Source: CAVUMR01 sp963742715
GTDB taxonomy: Bacteria; Actinomycetota; Actinomycetes; Mycobacteriales; Micromonosporaceae
Direction: 5' to 3'
DNA: 64,000 nucleotides
NCBI GenBank assembly: GCA_963742715.1
Contig: CAVUMR010000003.1
Coordinates: forward strand, 1,364,001 to 1,428,000
The translations under genes were made by a program, and so were the position numbers. The notes below the pieces were generated by a model that had not been told where the DNA came from, did no database searches, and saw only the letters and a list, made by a program, of their open reading frames with translations. Positions 35,404 through 43,244 of the stretch are shown piece by piece. How positions within the stretch are numbered: position 1 is the stretch's first letter; each line of letters opens with the position of its first letter.

Positions 35404-35440
35404 TCCCAGTTTTCCTATCGGTTACCTAGAGAATTTCCCC
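35404..35440 (-). promoter_or_regulatory. Possible promoter/operator of the sulfonate importer operon
   Basis: An AT-rich patch before the binding-protein gene contains, on the coding strand, CTAGGTAACCGATAGG. Pyrimidine/purine runs like this are the only regulatory-looking signal in the 199-bp gap 35397-35595. Its match to a sulfur-responsive site is a guess. Confidence 0.25.
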
Positions 35441-35595
35441 CACGAGGGCTTCGGGGTCAACCGACTGTCGACATTCAGCTACGACGAGAGCTGTGACGCG
35501 CGTCCCGATACCGCCGTGTACCACCGCAAAGAGCGGTGACAGCGGGACGCTCTGTAGCCGCGTCGGCGCTTAGCGCACTCGGGTGGCGTCGCCCA

Positions 35596-36660
35596 CTATG
35601 CGCCTGGCGGGTTCGCCAGCAGCGGCCCCACCCGGTCCAGTGGGAGGGCGTGCTTGACGTGCCCGCGGTAGCCGGTGGTCGTGGTGGCGAGGAACAGCGA
35701 GTCCAGCACCGCCTCCTCGACCGCGTCGAGGACCGCCTCGAACAGCACCGACAGGTCCGCGTCGGCCGGCGACCGCCCGTCCCGGACCGTCGAGAACGCG
35801 ATCGCGTAGTCGCCGCTGCCGTGTCCGTAGGCCGCGCCCACCCGGCCCAGGGCGTACACCCCCCGGCGGGCCAACCGCCCGAGTTGGCGGGCGTCCAGCG
35901 GCGCGTCCGTGGCCACGATGATCATGCAGGAGCCGTCGTCGGCCGGGCTGGCCGGTTCTCCGACCGGCTCCGGCGGCACCAGCCGGCCGCCGAGCCGCAG
36001 GACGCCGCCGAAGTTGGCCTGGACCAGAACCCCGATGGTGTACCCGCGAGCAGAACCGTCGCCGGCCGTGGCCGCGGGGGGCGCGCCCGCGCGGCTCGGC
36101 AGCGCCACTCGACGCGACGACGTACCGATGCCGGCCTTGAAGCCGAGCGCGGCGGTGCCGGTACCCGCGCCGACACAGCCCTGGTCGACCGGGCCGCTCC
36201 GCGCGCCGTCGATCGCCGCGAGCACCTGGTGCTCGGCGACCGGCCGGGCGCGGATGTCCGACAGGTAGCCGTCGTTGCACTCGCCCACCACCGGGTTGAC
36301 CGAGACCACCTCGGGGTCGGCCGCGAGTACCCAGCTGACCAGCGCGTCCGCCGCCCGGAACGCGCAGAGCGTGGCGGTCAGCACGATCGGTGTCTCCAGT
36401 ACACCCAACTCGTCGAGCTGGGTGGCGCCGATGAGCTTGCCGTACCCGTTGGCGATCGCCAGCCCGGCCGGGAGCGGTGCCGACGGCGAGACTCCGGCCG
36501 GTACGACCGCGGTCACGCCGGTACGGATCGACTCGCCCTCGACCAGCGTGACGTGCCCGACCCGCACCCCCGGTACATCGGTGATGGCGTTGTACCGCCC
36601 CACCTCGTGCCGCCCCACGACGATGCCCAGCTCGCGAGCGCGGTGCCGATCTTCGCTCAT
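35596..36660 (-). CDS. P1-family (DmpA-type) self-processing aminopeptidase
   Basis: 354 residues from ATG 36660, which has GAGG at proper spacing; a longer frame extends to 36705. The N-terminal part ITDVPGVRVGHVTL, the central GAGTGTAALGFKAGIGT and AYTIGV-like GYTIGVLVQANFGG are conserved in the family. The self-cleavage site is visible as DDGSCMIIVATDAPL, the Ser after Gly becoming the new N-terminal nucleophile. Family members release N-terminal D- or L-amino acids from peptides and amides. It is monocistronic. Confidence 0.88.
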   Translation of the reverse strand: MSEDRHRARELGIVVGRHEVGRYNAITDVPGVRVGHVTLVEGESIRTGVTAVVPAGVSPSAPLPAGLAIANGYGKLIGATQLDELGVLETPIVLTATLCAFRAADALVSWVLAADPEVVSVNPVVGECNDGYLSDIRARPVAEHQVLAAIDGARSGPVDQGCVGAGTGTAALGFKAGIGTSSRRVALPSRAGAPPAATAGDGSARGYTIGVLVQANFGGVLRLGGRLVPPEPVGEPASPADDGSCMIIVATDAPLDARQLGRLARRGVYALGRVGAAYGHGSGDYAIAFSTVRDGRSPADADLSVLFEAVLDAVEEAVLDSLFLATTTTGYRGHVKHALPLDRVGPLLANPPGA

Positions 36661-36800
36661 GCCCGGCCTCGCTTCGCTGCGGCCGCGCATGAGGCTCCAC
36701 CGCACTGTGCCACCTGATTCGCTCGCCCAGGCTCGCTCATACCCGGCATCCTGCCCGGCGACCCCGGCCGGCGTGCCCGGCCGCCCCGCCAGCGGGCAGG

Positions 36801-37196
36801 TCAGCGGTAGTTGCGCTGCCGGGCCGGTCGGGCGCGACGGATGAACAGCAGGCCGGCGAACATCAGCACCGTGCCGACCACTCCGAGCGCCATGCCCAGC
36901 GGGAGGTACGGCGAGAACTCCACGCCGGACATGTCCGGCTCCCCGGGCGAATCCATCGAGTTGAAGATCGTCAGGATGAAGTCCAGTACCGGGTAGCAGA
37001 ACAGCGCGAACCCGACGACCTGCGTGAGCACCCCGAGCGAAATCACAATCCGGCCGGCCACGCCCAACTTGTAGTGCTGGCGCTGGTGGATGTGGGTGTG
37101 CTTGTCCCGGCCGACAAACTCGCTGGCGTACACCCGCCCCTCGACGTACGCGCCGCCACCGGTGCCGATGTCCCGCCGGTACTCCTGATTGGTCAC
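36801..37196 (-). CDS. Two-TM protein with GGGAYVEG...EFVGRDK N-terminal motif
   Basis: 131 residues. The N-terminus reads GTGGGAYVEGRVYASEFVGRDK, a beta-like motif found at the start of various actinobacterial conflict-system and STAND-type proteins. It is followed by a His-rich stretch (HTHIHQRQH) and two membrane helices at about 48-75 and 97-119. The protein upstream on the same strand has the same motif. The pair therefore seems to share a partner or location. Function unknown. Confidence 0.75.
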   Translation of the reverse strand: MTNQEYRRDIGTGGGAYVEGRVYASEFVGRDKHTHIHQRQHYKLGVAGRIVISLGVLTQVVGFALFCYPVLDFILTIFNSMDSPGEPDMSGVEFSPYLPLGMALGVVGTVLMFAGLLFIRRARPARQRNYR

Positions 37197-37224
37197 GTGT
37201 TCTCTCCTGCCCGGGGTACGGCCG

Positions 37225-37671
37225 CTACTTGGCGAACCGGCTGGCGACCACCTGTACCGCTGCTGCCACGCCGGCGACCGGATTGACCAGCGCGGCCGCG
37301 ACCACCTTCACCACGTCCGGTACGACTCCGGCCAGCGTGTTCAGCCAGTACCCGATCTTCTGCGGGTTCGCGTCGGCGCCCTTGGCGGCTTCGCGCTCGA
37401 CCTTCTCCACGGTGTCCCGCAGCTCGTCCTTGTCCACGTCCGGGCGCTCGGGCATGCGGGCGATGCGGTCGTAGACCGTCCCGAACAGGTCGGCCAGACC
37501 GGCCGCGTCCACGCCGGTCACCGTCTTGTCGCGACCGACGAATTCGTGCGCGGTCACGGTGCCTTCGACGTACGCGCCACCGCCGGTATTGATCGACCGG
37601 GATTCCCCGGTACGTCCCTGTGCGGCCACCGCCGCCTCCGACTGGGTCGAGGAGCAGAATGTGTACCGCAT
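37225..37671 (-). CDS. Soluble helical protein with the same GGGAYVEG...EFVGRDK motif
   Basis: 148 residues from ATG 37671; no good ribosome site is visible, and a GTG at 37629 would give 134 residues with the motif at the same distance as in its neighbour. After NTGGGAYVEGTVTAHEFVGRDK the rest is helical: a charged segment (about 60-105) with VDKDELRDTVEKVEREA and an Ala/Val-rich C-terminal helix (VVKVVAAALVNPVAGVAAAV). The end resembles pore-like or effector-associated helices, but this is speculative. Likely one operon with the 36801 gene. Confidence 0.65.
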   Translation of the reverse strand: MRYTFCSSTQSEAAVAAQGRTGESRSINTGGGAYVEGTVTAHEFVGRDKTVTGVDAAGLADLFGTVYDRIARMPERPDVDKDELRDTVEKVEREAAKGADANPQKIGYWLNTLAGVVPDVVKVVAAALVNPVAGVAAAVQVVASRFAK

Positions 37672-37765
37672 TATCGCGCCAGCCGCGGCCGGTACGCCGT
37701 CGAATAGCAGACACCAGCCCGAATGACCAACCTGGATGGACGTCGGCCAGGTAAATCCGTGGACC

Positions 37766-38155
37766 ATGGATGATGTCTTTGTCGAACTGTTACAGCGCAA
37801 TGTTGCCGCGCTGGTGCGCAATTTCTGGCGGGCCGGATACAAAAATGTGATAACCGGTAGCTTCCTGCGCAACTATTCCGATTACCTCAGCTTCCGAGGT
37901 TTCCTGACCGATGAGGCATCGGTCCAGCTCATCCAGTTGTGCGCCTCGAAGCAGGTACGGGACGAGCGACGGATCGCCCGGTCGAAACCGAGTACTGCCC
38001 AGTGGCGGGACGAGGTGGACCGGGTCGACCCGGAGGACACCACGCTCGCCGCGGCCGCCGCTGACTACCGGTACGCCAGGATCGACAACGACGGGCAGAC
38101 GGTGGCCGGGACGATCGCGGCGATCAAGCGGGCGGTGCCGGAGATCTACTCCTGA
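37766..38155 (+). CDS. Hypothetical protein divergent from the GGGAYVEG pair
   Basis: 129 residues from ATG 37766 (139 from ATG 37736); neither has a convincing ribosome site. It is helical, with an aromatic-rich middle (NFWRAGYKNV, NYSDYLSFRGFLTDEA) and no membrane segment. The 5' part of the gene and the divergent spacer are clearly lower in GC than the surroundings, which hints at recent transfer. I do not recognise the family. Confidence 0.6.
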   Translation: MDDVFVELLQRNVAALVRNFWRAGYKNVITGSFLRNYSDYLSFRGFLTDEASVQLIQLCASKQVRDERRIARSKPSTAQWRDEVDRVDPEDTTLAAAAADYRYARIDNDGQTVAGTIAAIKRAVPEIYS

Positions 38156-38230
38156 CCCCAGCGCTGACAAGGGTCTGTCGACCGGCGCAGTGCGTGCCGG
38201 GATCGGGCCGTGCAGCGCTCTCGCCCCGCC

Positions 38231-39046
38231 TCACCCCATCTTCGTCGCGCGGATGGAGTACATCAGCGGGATCCGCGGCTGTCCGGGCGGGAACCGGTAG
38301 TCGCCGCCTGCGGAGCGTTCCAGCACCTCGTACCGCCGGAACATGGTGACGGGGTGCTCGTGCAGGAACTCGATCCGGAGCCCCGCCGCGGCCAACGCGG
38401 ACACCACGGCACCGAGCTGATGGTTCCACTGCACGGTGCGGGTGATCTCCAGTGGCGGACCATCCGTGTACGTGTGCGGATAGTCGAAAACCACGGCCCC
38501 GTCCTCGAAGTAGTCCCGCACGACCGTCCGGCCCTCCTGGTCGAGAACCTCGGTGATCGGGTGCAGTTCGGCGAGGTAGCACGTACCACCATCGGTCACC
38601 AGCGAGGACACCACCCGCGCCCAGCGCGGCAGGTCCGGCAGCCACACCAGCGCGCCGATCCCGGTGTACACGATGTCGAACTGCTCGTTGTTCAGGGCCG
38701 CTGCCGCCTCGTACACGTCGGAGGCCACGAACCGGGCGCGGTCGGCGAGGCCGACGTCGGCGGCCAGCTCGCGGGCCTGCCGCAGGGCGACTTCGGAGAA
38801 GTCCAGGCCGGTGACGTCCGCGCCCCGGCGTGCCCAGGACAGGGTGTCCTGCCCCATGTGGCACTGCAGGTGCAACAGCCGCTTGCCGGTGACGTCGCCG
38901 ACCTCGTCGAGTTCGAACGCGCGCAGCGTGGACGCGCCGGCACGGAAGCCGGGAAGGTCGTAGAAGGTGCTGGCGGCGTGTACCCGGACCCGGTCGTCCC
39001 AGTTCAGCCGGTTGGATTCTAGCCAGTCAGCTTCGGGACTCGTCAT
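38231..39046 (-). CDS. SAM-dependent methyltransferase, class I
   Basis: 271 residues from ATG 39046, which lies within the last codons of the diguanylate cyclase gene. Motif I appears as LLHLQCHMGQDTLSWARRGADVTGLDFS near 60-87 and motif II/III as FDIVYTGIGALVWLPDL near 120. The LQCHMGQDT form is typical of a common actinobacterial small-molecule methyltransferase group. Its substrate is unknown. The 20-base overlap suggests coupled translation with the cyclase, although a functional link is not obvious. Confidence 0.85.
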   Translation of the reverse strand: MTSPEADWLESNRLNWDDRVRVHAASTFYDLPGFRAGASTLRAFELDEVGDVTGKRLLHLQCHMGQDTLSWARRGADVTGLDFSEVALRQARELAADVGLADRARFVASDVYEAAAALNNEQFDIVYTGIGALVWLPDLPRWARVVSSLVTDGGTCYLAELHPITEVLDQEGRTVVRDYFEDGAVVFDYPHTYTDGPPLEITRTVQWNHQLGAVVSALAAAGLRIEFLHEHPVTMFRRYEVLERSAGGDYRFPPGQPRIPLMYSIRATKMG

Positions 39047-40433
39047 TCGCGCGACCGTACCGATCGGCTGACGCATTCGCACTGAATTGTCGTGACCGCG
39101 GCGACGGCGGGACGTCCGTGCTGGTGAAGGCCATGACGACGCGATTGCGGCCGGTGTGTTTGGCCTGGTAGAGCGCGGCGTCGACACGGCGGAGCATGGT
39201 GGCCGTGGTGAGGTCGTCCTTGCGCATGGTGGTACCGCCGAGACTCGCGGTCATGGCGTCCGGCATGCCCGGCACGATCAGGTCGGAGACGAGGATCCGG
39301 ACCTTCTCCGCGACGATCCGGGTGGCCTGCTCGTCGGAGTCGGGCAGCAGCATCAGGAATTCCTCGCCACCGACCCGGGCGACTATGTCGCCATAGCGGC
39401 AGAACCGCGTGAGCATGTGTCCCACCTCGGTAAGGACCGAGTCACCGGTCTCGTGCCCGTGCCGGTCGTTGATCTGCTTGAACTTGTCCAGATCGAGGCT
39501 GAGGACTCCCAGCGCGGCACCGGAGCGGCGGCACCGCGCGACCAACTGGTCGAACGCGAGCTGTGCGCTCCGCCGGTTGCACAGTCCGGTGAGCGGGTCG
39601 GTACCGGCCTCATGTTCGGCGCGCGCCTTCAGTCGCCGGAACGAGGCGAGCATGGCGATCAGCAGCACCCCGGAGGCGACCAGGGTCAAGGTGCGGCCGC
39701 AGTACCAGCCGAGGCTGTACCGGGATCGCGCCACGAACGTGAGGACGAGGTCGCAGACGCAGACCAGTACCGCGATCGTGGCCCACCGTTCGGGTCCGGT
39801 ACGCCGCCGGGTGCCGTACGCGGTCGCGACAAGGGCCACCACCACCAGCGGAACGACTACCGGGGCGGCAAACCTCGTCATCGCGGAGGTATCCAAACCG
39901 TTGATCAGTACCGGCAGCCGGTGCGCGAAGGCAGCGGTCAGCGCGACCGTCCCCACTCCGACCGCGAGTGCGATCGCGACACTGACCGCCGCGACGTTCC
40001 CCCGCCGGTGGGCCCCAATCGGCACCGTCCACCGCAGCGGCAACGGAACCCAGGCGATACCGAGCAGCAGCGGAAAACCGGTGTGCCAGATCAGGTACAG
40101 GTAGGGAGCCATAGACGGAGTCAGCGAGAGGGGCGCCTGCGTGGCCACCGCACCGGGGAATGCCAGTGCGTATCCGCCCATCGCCACGAGCGACCAGGCG
40201 TACGCCCAGGCCATCATCAGCAACCGCGGATTGCCCCGGTCGCGATAGTCGCCGACCAGCAGCACCACCGACATCACGTCGAAGCTGACGACCACCGACA
40301 GCATCGCCGGCATGAAGCTCTCCGACATGGCGAGCTGATTTCTACCCAGCGGCAACAGGACGGCGGTGAAAAGTACGACCGTCGAAGCCGCCAGTAGGAG
40401 TGATCGTCGTGGCACTGCCTCGACAGCGGACAT
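39027..40433 (-). CDS. Diguanylate cyclase with MASE4-type membrane sensor and GGDEF domain
   Basis: 468 residues. The first 275 contain about eight membrane helices resembling a MASE4 sensor (MSESFMPAMLSVVVSFDVMS, ALAFPG). The GGDEF domain (about 285-440) has LSLDLDKFKQINDRHGHETGD and the active loop RVGGEEF, so the A-site is GGEEF. Five residues before it lies RYGD, an intact RxxD inhibitory site, implying feedback inhibition by cyclic di-GMP. It converts two GTP into c-di-GMP in response to an unknown membrane signal. No EAL domain is present. Confidence 0.92.
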   Translation of the reverse strand: MSAVEAVPRRSLLLAASTVVLFTAVLLPLGRNQLAMSESFMPAMLSVVVSFDVMSVVLLVGDYRDRGNPRLLMMAWAYAWSLVAMGGYALAFPGAVATQAPLSLTPSMAPYLYLIWHTGFPLLLGIAWVPLPLRWTVPIGAHRRGNVAAVSVAIALAVGVGTVALTAAFAHRLPVLINGLDTSAMTRFAAPVVVPLVVVALVATAYGTRRRTGPERWATIAVLVCVCDLVLTFVARSRYSLGWYCGRTLTLVASGVLLIAMLASFRRLKARAEHEAGTDPLTGLCNRRSAQLAFDQLVARCRRSGAALGVLSLDLDKFKQINDRHGHETGDSVLTEVGHMLTRFCRYGDIVARVGGEEFLMLLPDSDEQATRIVAEKVRILVSDLIVPGMPDAMTASLGGTTMRKDDLTTATMLRRVDAALYQAKHTGRNRVVMAFTSTDVPPSPRSRQFSANASADRYGRANDESRS

Positions 40434-40491
40434 GTCAGATCTATCGGCAGCCTTTCGGCGAACCTGAGCCGTCGGCGCTATGGATCAACGC

Positions 40492-40863
40492 TCAGCACTT
40501 CGAGACCAGGGATACGTGGACATTCGCGAGGTTCCCCTTGGTCCCGGGGTTGAGAATGTTGGTCATGGCGTTGCTGCGGGTGTAGGTGCAGAACCGGCCA
40601 AGGGTCGTATTGCTCGCACTGCGCGCGACTCCGGCGTCCCAGAGCTCGTCCGTGGTCCAGAATCCGCCCTGGTCGTGCATCTCCGTACCGCTTCCGGCGA
40701 AAAGCAGGCTGCCGGTCCCGTTGATTCCGGACCACAGGCAGACCCGGTTGGTGGGGCAGTCGCTGTAGGACGCCGCGGCGGGCTCCGCCATCGTCAGCAT
40801 GCCGGCCACACCGATCGCGGCAGCCGCCGTCGCGGCACCGAACCGACGGAACTTGAGCTTCAT
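40492..40863 (-). CDS. Secreted peptidase-inhibitor family I36-like protein
   Basis: 123 residues from ATG 40863 with GAGGAG upstream. A signal peptide covers about 1-31 (ends EPAAAS). The mature protein begins YSDCPTNRVCLWSGINGTG, the beta/gamma-crystallin-like opening of I36 inhibitors such as streptomycete SMI-type proteins. Four cysteines suggest two disulfides. The C-terminal segment TLGRFCTYTRSNAMTNILN reappears in the truncated gene at 42458. It may inhibit an extracellular metalloprotease. Confidence 0.8.
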   Translation of the reverse strand: MKLKFRRFGAATAAAAIGVAGMLTMAEPAAASYSDCPTNRVCLWSGINGTGSLLFAGSGTEMHDQGGFWTTDELWDAGVARSASNTTLGRFCTYTRSNAMTNILNPGTKGNLANVHVSLVSKC

Positions 40864-41318
40864 CTCCAACTCCTCACGCGGTACAGCTGAAACGCGGCCA
40901 GGCCAGCGGTTGAGCCGGCGCAGGCCGGTAACGATCGGCAGGACACGGTTTGATCGGCCCTCGGCCGTCACCTGTCTGCGGTCCAAGACTAGATGTTCCG
41001 TGTTGGCGAATTGTTGGTGCCGCGTTGACGTCGCGCCGCGGACGGCGCGAGCAACGGCGGACGTGGCGGGATCTCCACTATGGACGGACGGGTCGCTGGC
41101 AGCCGCTGTGCGACGGGGGCTCCGCCCAGCGGCGGGGGGCGGGTTCCGTCGGGAAGCGGGGGTGATCAGTCCGCCCGGCGACGGGGGTTCCGCCAAGCGG
41201 CGCGTGCCGCCGAATGAAGAGTGGAATCGACGAGTCCACGCGATCGAGCTGGGGCGAAGGCGGCGAAGGTGTGGTGCCGTGCCGGCCCGCCCGCCCGCCG
41301 TCCTGGCAGGATGGCGCC
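40864..41318. promoter_or_regulatory. 455-bp gene-free region with the I36 gene promoter region and a direct repeat
   Basis: At 40984-41017 is CAAGACT followed by GTTGGCGAATTGTTGG, which is repeated upstream of the truncated I36 copy (42648-42692), so it is likely promoter or operator sequence. At 41110-41134 and 41178-41202 lie two 25-bp direct repeats differing at two positions (GCGACGGGGGCTCCGCC...). No gene was found in this stretch. Confidence 0.5.
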
Positions 41319-41672
41319 ATGGAACGTGTGCTTGGAATCGGTGGATACTTCCTACGGGCTTCCGACCCGGCGGCCCTCGGCGCCTGGTATCGCGACTGCC
41401 TGGGCCTGGACGCCGATGAACACGGCCTGTGGCGTCAGGAAGCCGGGCCGACGGTATTCGCGACGTTCGAGTCCGGGACCGACTACTTCGGGTCCCGCAC
41501 CCAGCAGACGATGCTCAACTTCCGGGTCCGCGACCTGGACGCGATGCTCGCACAACTGCGCGCCAAGGGAGCGGACGTGGCGCCAGAGCCGCAGGACATG
41601 GAGGGGGTCGGTCGATTCGGCTGGGTCACCGATCCCGAGGGCAACCGGATCGAGCTGTGGCAGCCCGCCTGA
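41319..41672 (+). CDS. VOC-superfamily (glyoxalase-like) protein
   Basis: 117 residues from ATG 41319 with CAGGA upstream; a longer frame exists but lacks support. The beta-alpha-beta-beta-beta pattern of vicinal-oxygen-chelate proteins is clear from VLGIGGYFLRASDPAALGAWYRDCLGL to FGWVTDPEGNRIELWQPA. The usual terminal metal ligand Glu (ELWQP) is kept, but the N-terminal His/Gln ligand position is uncertain (GGYFLR). It may be a lyase, dioxygenase-like or resistance protein; no substrate is evident. Confidence 0.85.
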   Translation: MERVLGIGGYFLRASDPAALGAWYRDCLGLDADEHGLWRQEAGPTVFATFESGTDYFGSRTQQTMLNFRVRDLDAMLAQLRAKGADVAPEPQDMEGVGRFGWVTDPEGNRIELWQPA

Positions 41673-41831
41673 CCGTGCCCTCACGCAAGCCGTGACGCCC
41701 GGTGGCCACGCGGCGCCGCACCGACCTAGACATGATCGCCGGGCCGGTCCAACGGGCCGGCCCGGCGTTTACGTGCTGGCGGGCACTACCGCGGAGATTG
41801 CGGTCAGGCCAGCCGAAAGGCGGCTGCCGCT

Positions 41832-42194
41832 CTAGCAGTGCGCGATGGTGCCGTCTCCGGTGTAGTGAAGCGCGTTGGCCTGGGCCCAGCCTCGCTCACC
41901 GGTGGTCGTGTCGTCGACCCAGATCCACGCGACGTTGTTGGCGTTGCTGACAAAGCAGTGGGCGTCGAGGCCATGCCCCGGGTATCCCTGGCCGTTGGCG
42001 GGACAGTCGGTGTAGGGCCCGGTCCGCATGTAGGTCCCGTTGCCGAAAACGATGTCGCCCTTGTTGTACACGTCAGGATGCGTGTTCCAACCCGAGCAGT
42101 GGGCGGGCGCCGCAGCCGCCGGGGTAGCGGGCACAAGCAGGCCGCCGATGGCGAGTGCGAAGCCGCCCAGCAACGTGAGCAGTCGAGATCGCAT
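41832..42194 (-). CDS. Secreted cysteine-containing SH3-like protein
   Basis: 120 residues from ATG 42194, chosen because GGGAGG lies about ten bases upstream. The signal peptide is residues 1-28 (GLLVPATPAAAA). The mature part has four cysteines and the pattern MRTGPYTDCPANGQGYPG...VDDTTTGERGWAQANAL, resembling bacterial SH3-type domains found in small secreted actinobacterial proteins. It probably binds the cell wall or another exported protein. Specific role unknown. Confidence 0.78.
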   Translation of the reverse strand: MRSRLLTLLGGFALAIGGLLVPATPAAAAPAHCSGWNTHPDVYNKGDIVFGNGTYMRTGPYTDCPANGQGYPGHGLDAHCFVSNANNVAWIWVDDTTTGERGWAQANALHYTGDGTIAHC

Positions 42195-42323
42195 CGAACC
42201 AAAACCTCCCATTTGGTACGTAAAAAATGTCTTTAGGACAGTGCCGTGCGGGCAAGTCGCGCGCACGCAGTGCGTCCGATATCGACCTGAACCCTGCACC
42301 AGTGGGGGCTCCCAGCGCAAAAC

Positions 42324-42354
42324 GCCGGGCCGGTCCATGGTGGACCGACCCGGC
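42324..42354 (-). terminator. Hairpin terminator downstream of the truncated I36 copy
   Basis: GCCGGGCCGGTCCA pairs with TGGACCGACCCGGC with one mismatch around TGG. It lies between the fragment gene at 42458 and the SH3-like gene at 42194. Confidence 0.6.
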
Positions 42355-42457
42355 ATGTTCGGCAGGGCGGTTTGGCCGAACCTGGGCCGCCGGAATTCAC
42401 CGGTCGGACCAGCCACTATTTCGGCCGAGCAGCCCTATCGCTCTTCGAACGAAACGC

Positions 42458-42607
42458 TCAGCAGATCTTGACGTAGTAGACCTTGTGGTTCGCGACGTTC
42501 CCCGAGGTACGAGCATTGAGAATGGTGGTCTTGACGAGGCCGCTGGTGTAGGTGAAGAACCGGCCGAGAGTCCGGTTGTTCGAGCTGTACACACCGACTC
42601 CGGTCAC
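42458..42607 (-). pseudogene. 5'-truncated I36-like inhibitor gene
   Basis: A GTG-initiated frame of 49 residues with AGGAG seven bases upstream encodes NNRTLGRFFTYTSGLVKTTI and further sequence matching the C-terminal half of the secreted protein at 40492 (TLGRFCTYTRSNAMTNILN). The signal peptide and first half are missing and one Cys is replaced by Phe. Further upstream at 42648-42692 the promoter-like motif of the intact gene is preserved. The simplest reading is an internal deletion of leader plus N-terminal half in a duplicated gene. A short cytosolic product could still be made. Confidence 0.6.
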
Positions 42608-42647
42608 AGGACTCTCCTGATGGATCCGGTTTGTCGCTGGCGTACGT

Positions 42648-42692
42648 CAAGACTGGGTGCACGGCGTTGGCGGTTTGTTGGCGAATTGTTGG
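42648..42692 (-). promoter_or_regulatory. Conserved I36-type promoter/operator motif
   Basis: CAAGACT at 42648-42654 and GTTGGCGAATTGTTGG at 42677-42692 match the arrangement before the intact inhibitor gene (40984-41017). The spacing here is longer because GTTGGCGGTTTGTTGG is partly duplicated. Confidence 0.5.
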
Positions 42693-42774
42693 GCCGACCT
42701 CGCGACCAAAAACCTGGTGCGCTCAACCACCGAGGACGGGAAGGCCGACCCGTAGAGCCAACTGAGACCACAGA

Positions 42775-42814
42775 CAACGGTGGGCCGGTCCCGGTCGGGA
42801 CCGGCCCACCGTTG
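42775..42814 (-). terminator. tRNA-Ser terminator
   Basis: A perfect 18-bp stem (CAACGGTGGGCCGGTCCC and its complement) with loop GGTC lies 15 bases beyond the 3' end of the tRNA. Confidence 0.85.
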
Positions 42815-42829
42815 AGGCTGCTCACAACG

Positions 42830-42915
42830 CGGTGGCGGAGGGATTTGAACCCTCGGAGGGCAGAACCCTCACACGCTTTCGAGGCGTGCTCCTTAGGCCA
42901 CTCGGACACGCCACC
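42830..42915 (-). tRNA. tRNA-Ser(CGA)
   Basis: The minus strand folds as a type II tRNA: acceptor stem GGTGGCG/CGCCACC with discriminator G, anticodon loop CTCGAAA (anticodon CGA, reads UCG), variable stem GAGGG/CCCTC and T-arm GAGGGTTCAAATCCCTC. CCA is not encoded. Confidence 0.95.
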
Positions 42916-43244
42916 GCGAGCTAGGTTACAGGACCGGGGTCGCCCGGATCGGTCCGGGCAGAGGCCCTCGCAGCAACCATCATCGGGCCTGTGCGAGGTG
43001 CTCCTGGAGACCGCGGAAGCACGGCTCCACCGACCATCGGAGCAGGGTTCCGCGGGCCACCGACGCAAGGCTCTGCAGGCCGTCGGGCAAGGTTCCGCGG
43101 GACGTCCAACCCATGGCTCCGCAGGCCGCCGGAGCAGCCGGAACGCGACAGCGAGTCGGTCCGAAGCTACCCGGAGTGCCGGCTCCACGGCCGGGGTGGC
43201 GGGTCGTTCAACGGGCGTGACGACACCTGGCAGGATCGCTGTAC
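42916..43244. repeat. 329-bp gene-free stretch with five degenerate ~23-bp tandem repeats
   Basis: Copies of GG(C/T)TC(C/T)GC(A/G)GG begin at about 43023, 43046, 43069, 43091 and 43115, spaced 22-24 bp. They lie between the tRNA and deoD. Nothing else is evident, apart from whatever promoter serves deoD near 43200. Confidence 0.6.

Noticed and set aside
42435..42662. A 75-codon minus-strand frame over the truncated I36 copy
   Set aside because: Its translation has no similarity to the inhibitor; the matching frame is the one starting at GTG 42607.
42831..42915. Integration site (attB) for a mobile element at tRNA-Ser
   Set aside because: No integrase gene and no direct repeat of the tRNA 3' end was seen nearby.
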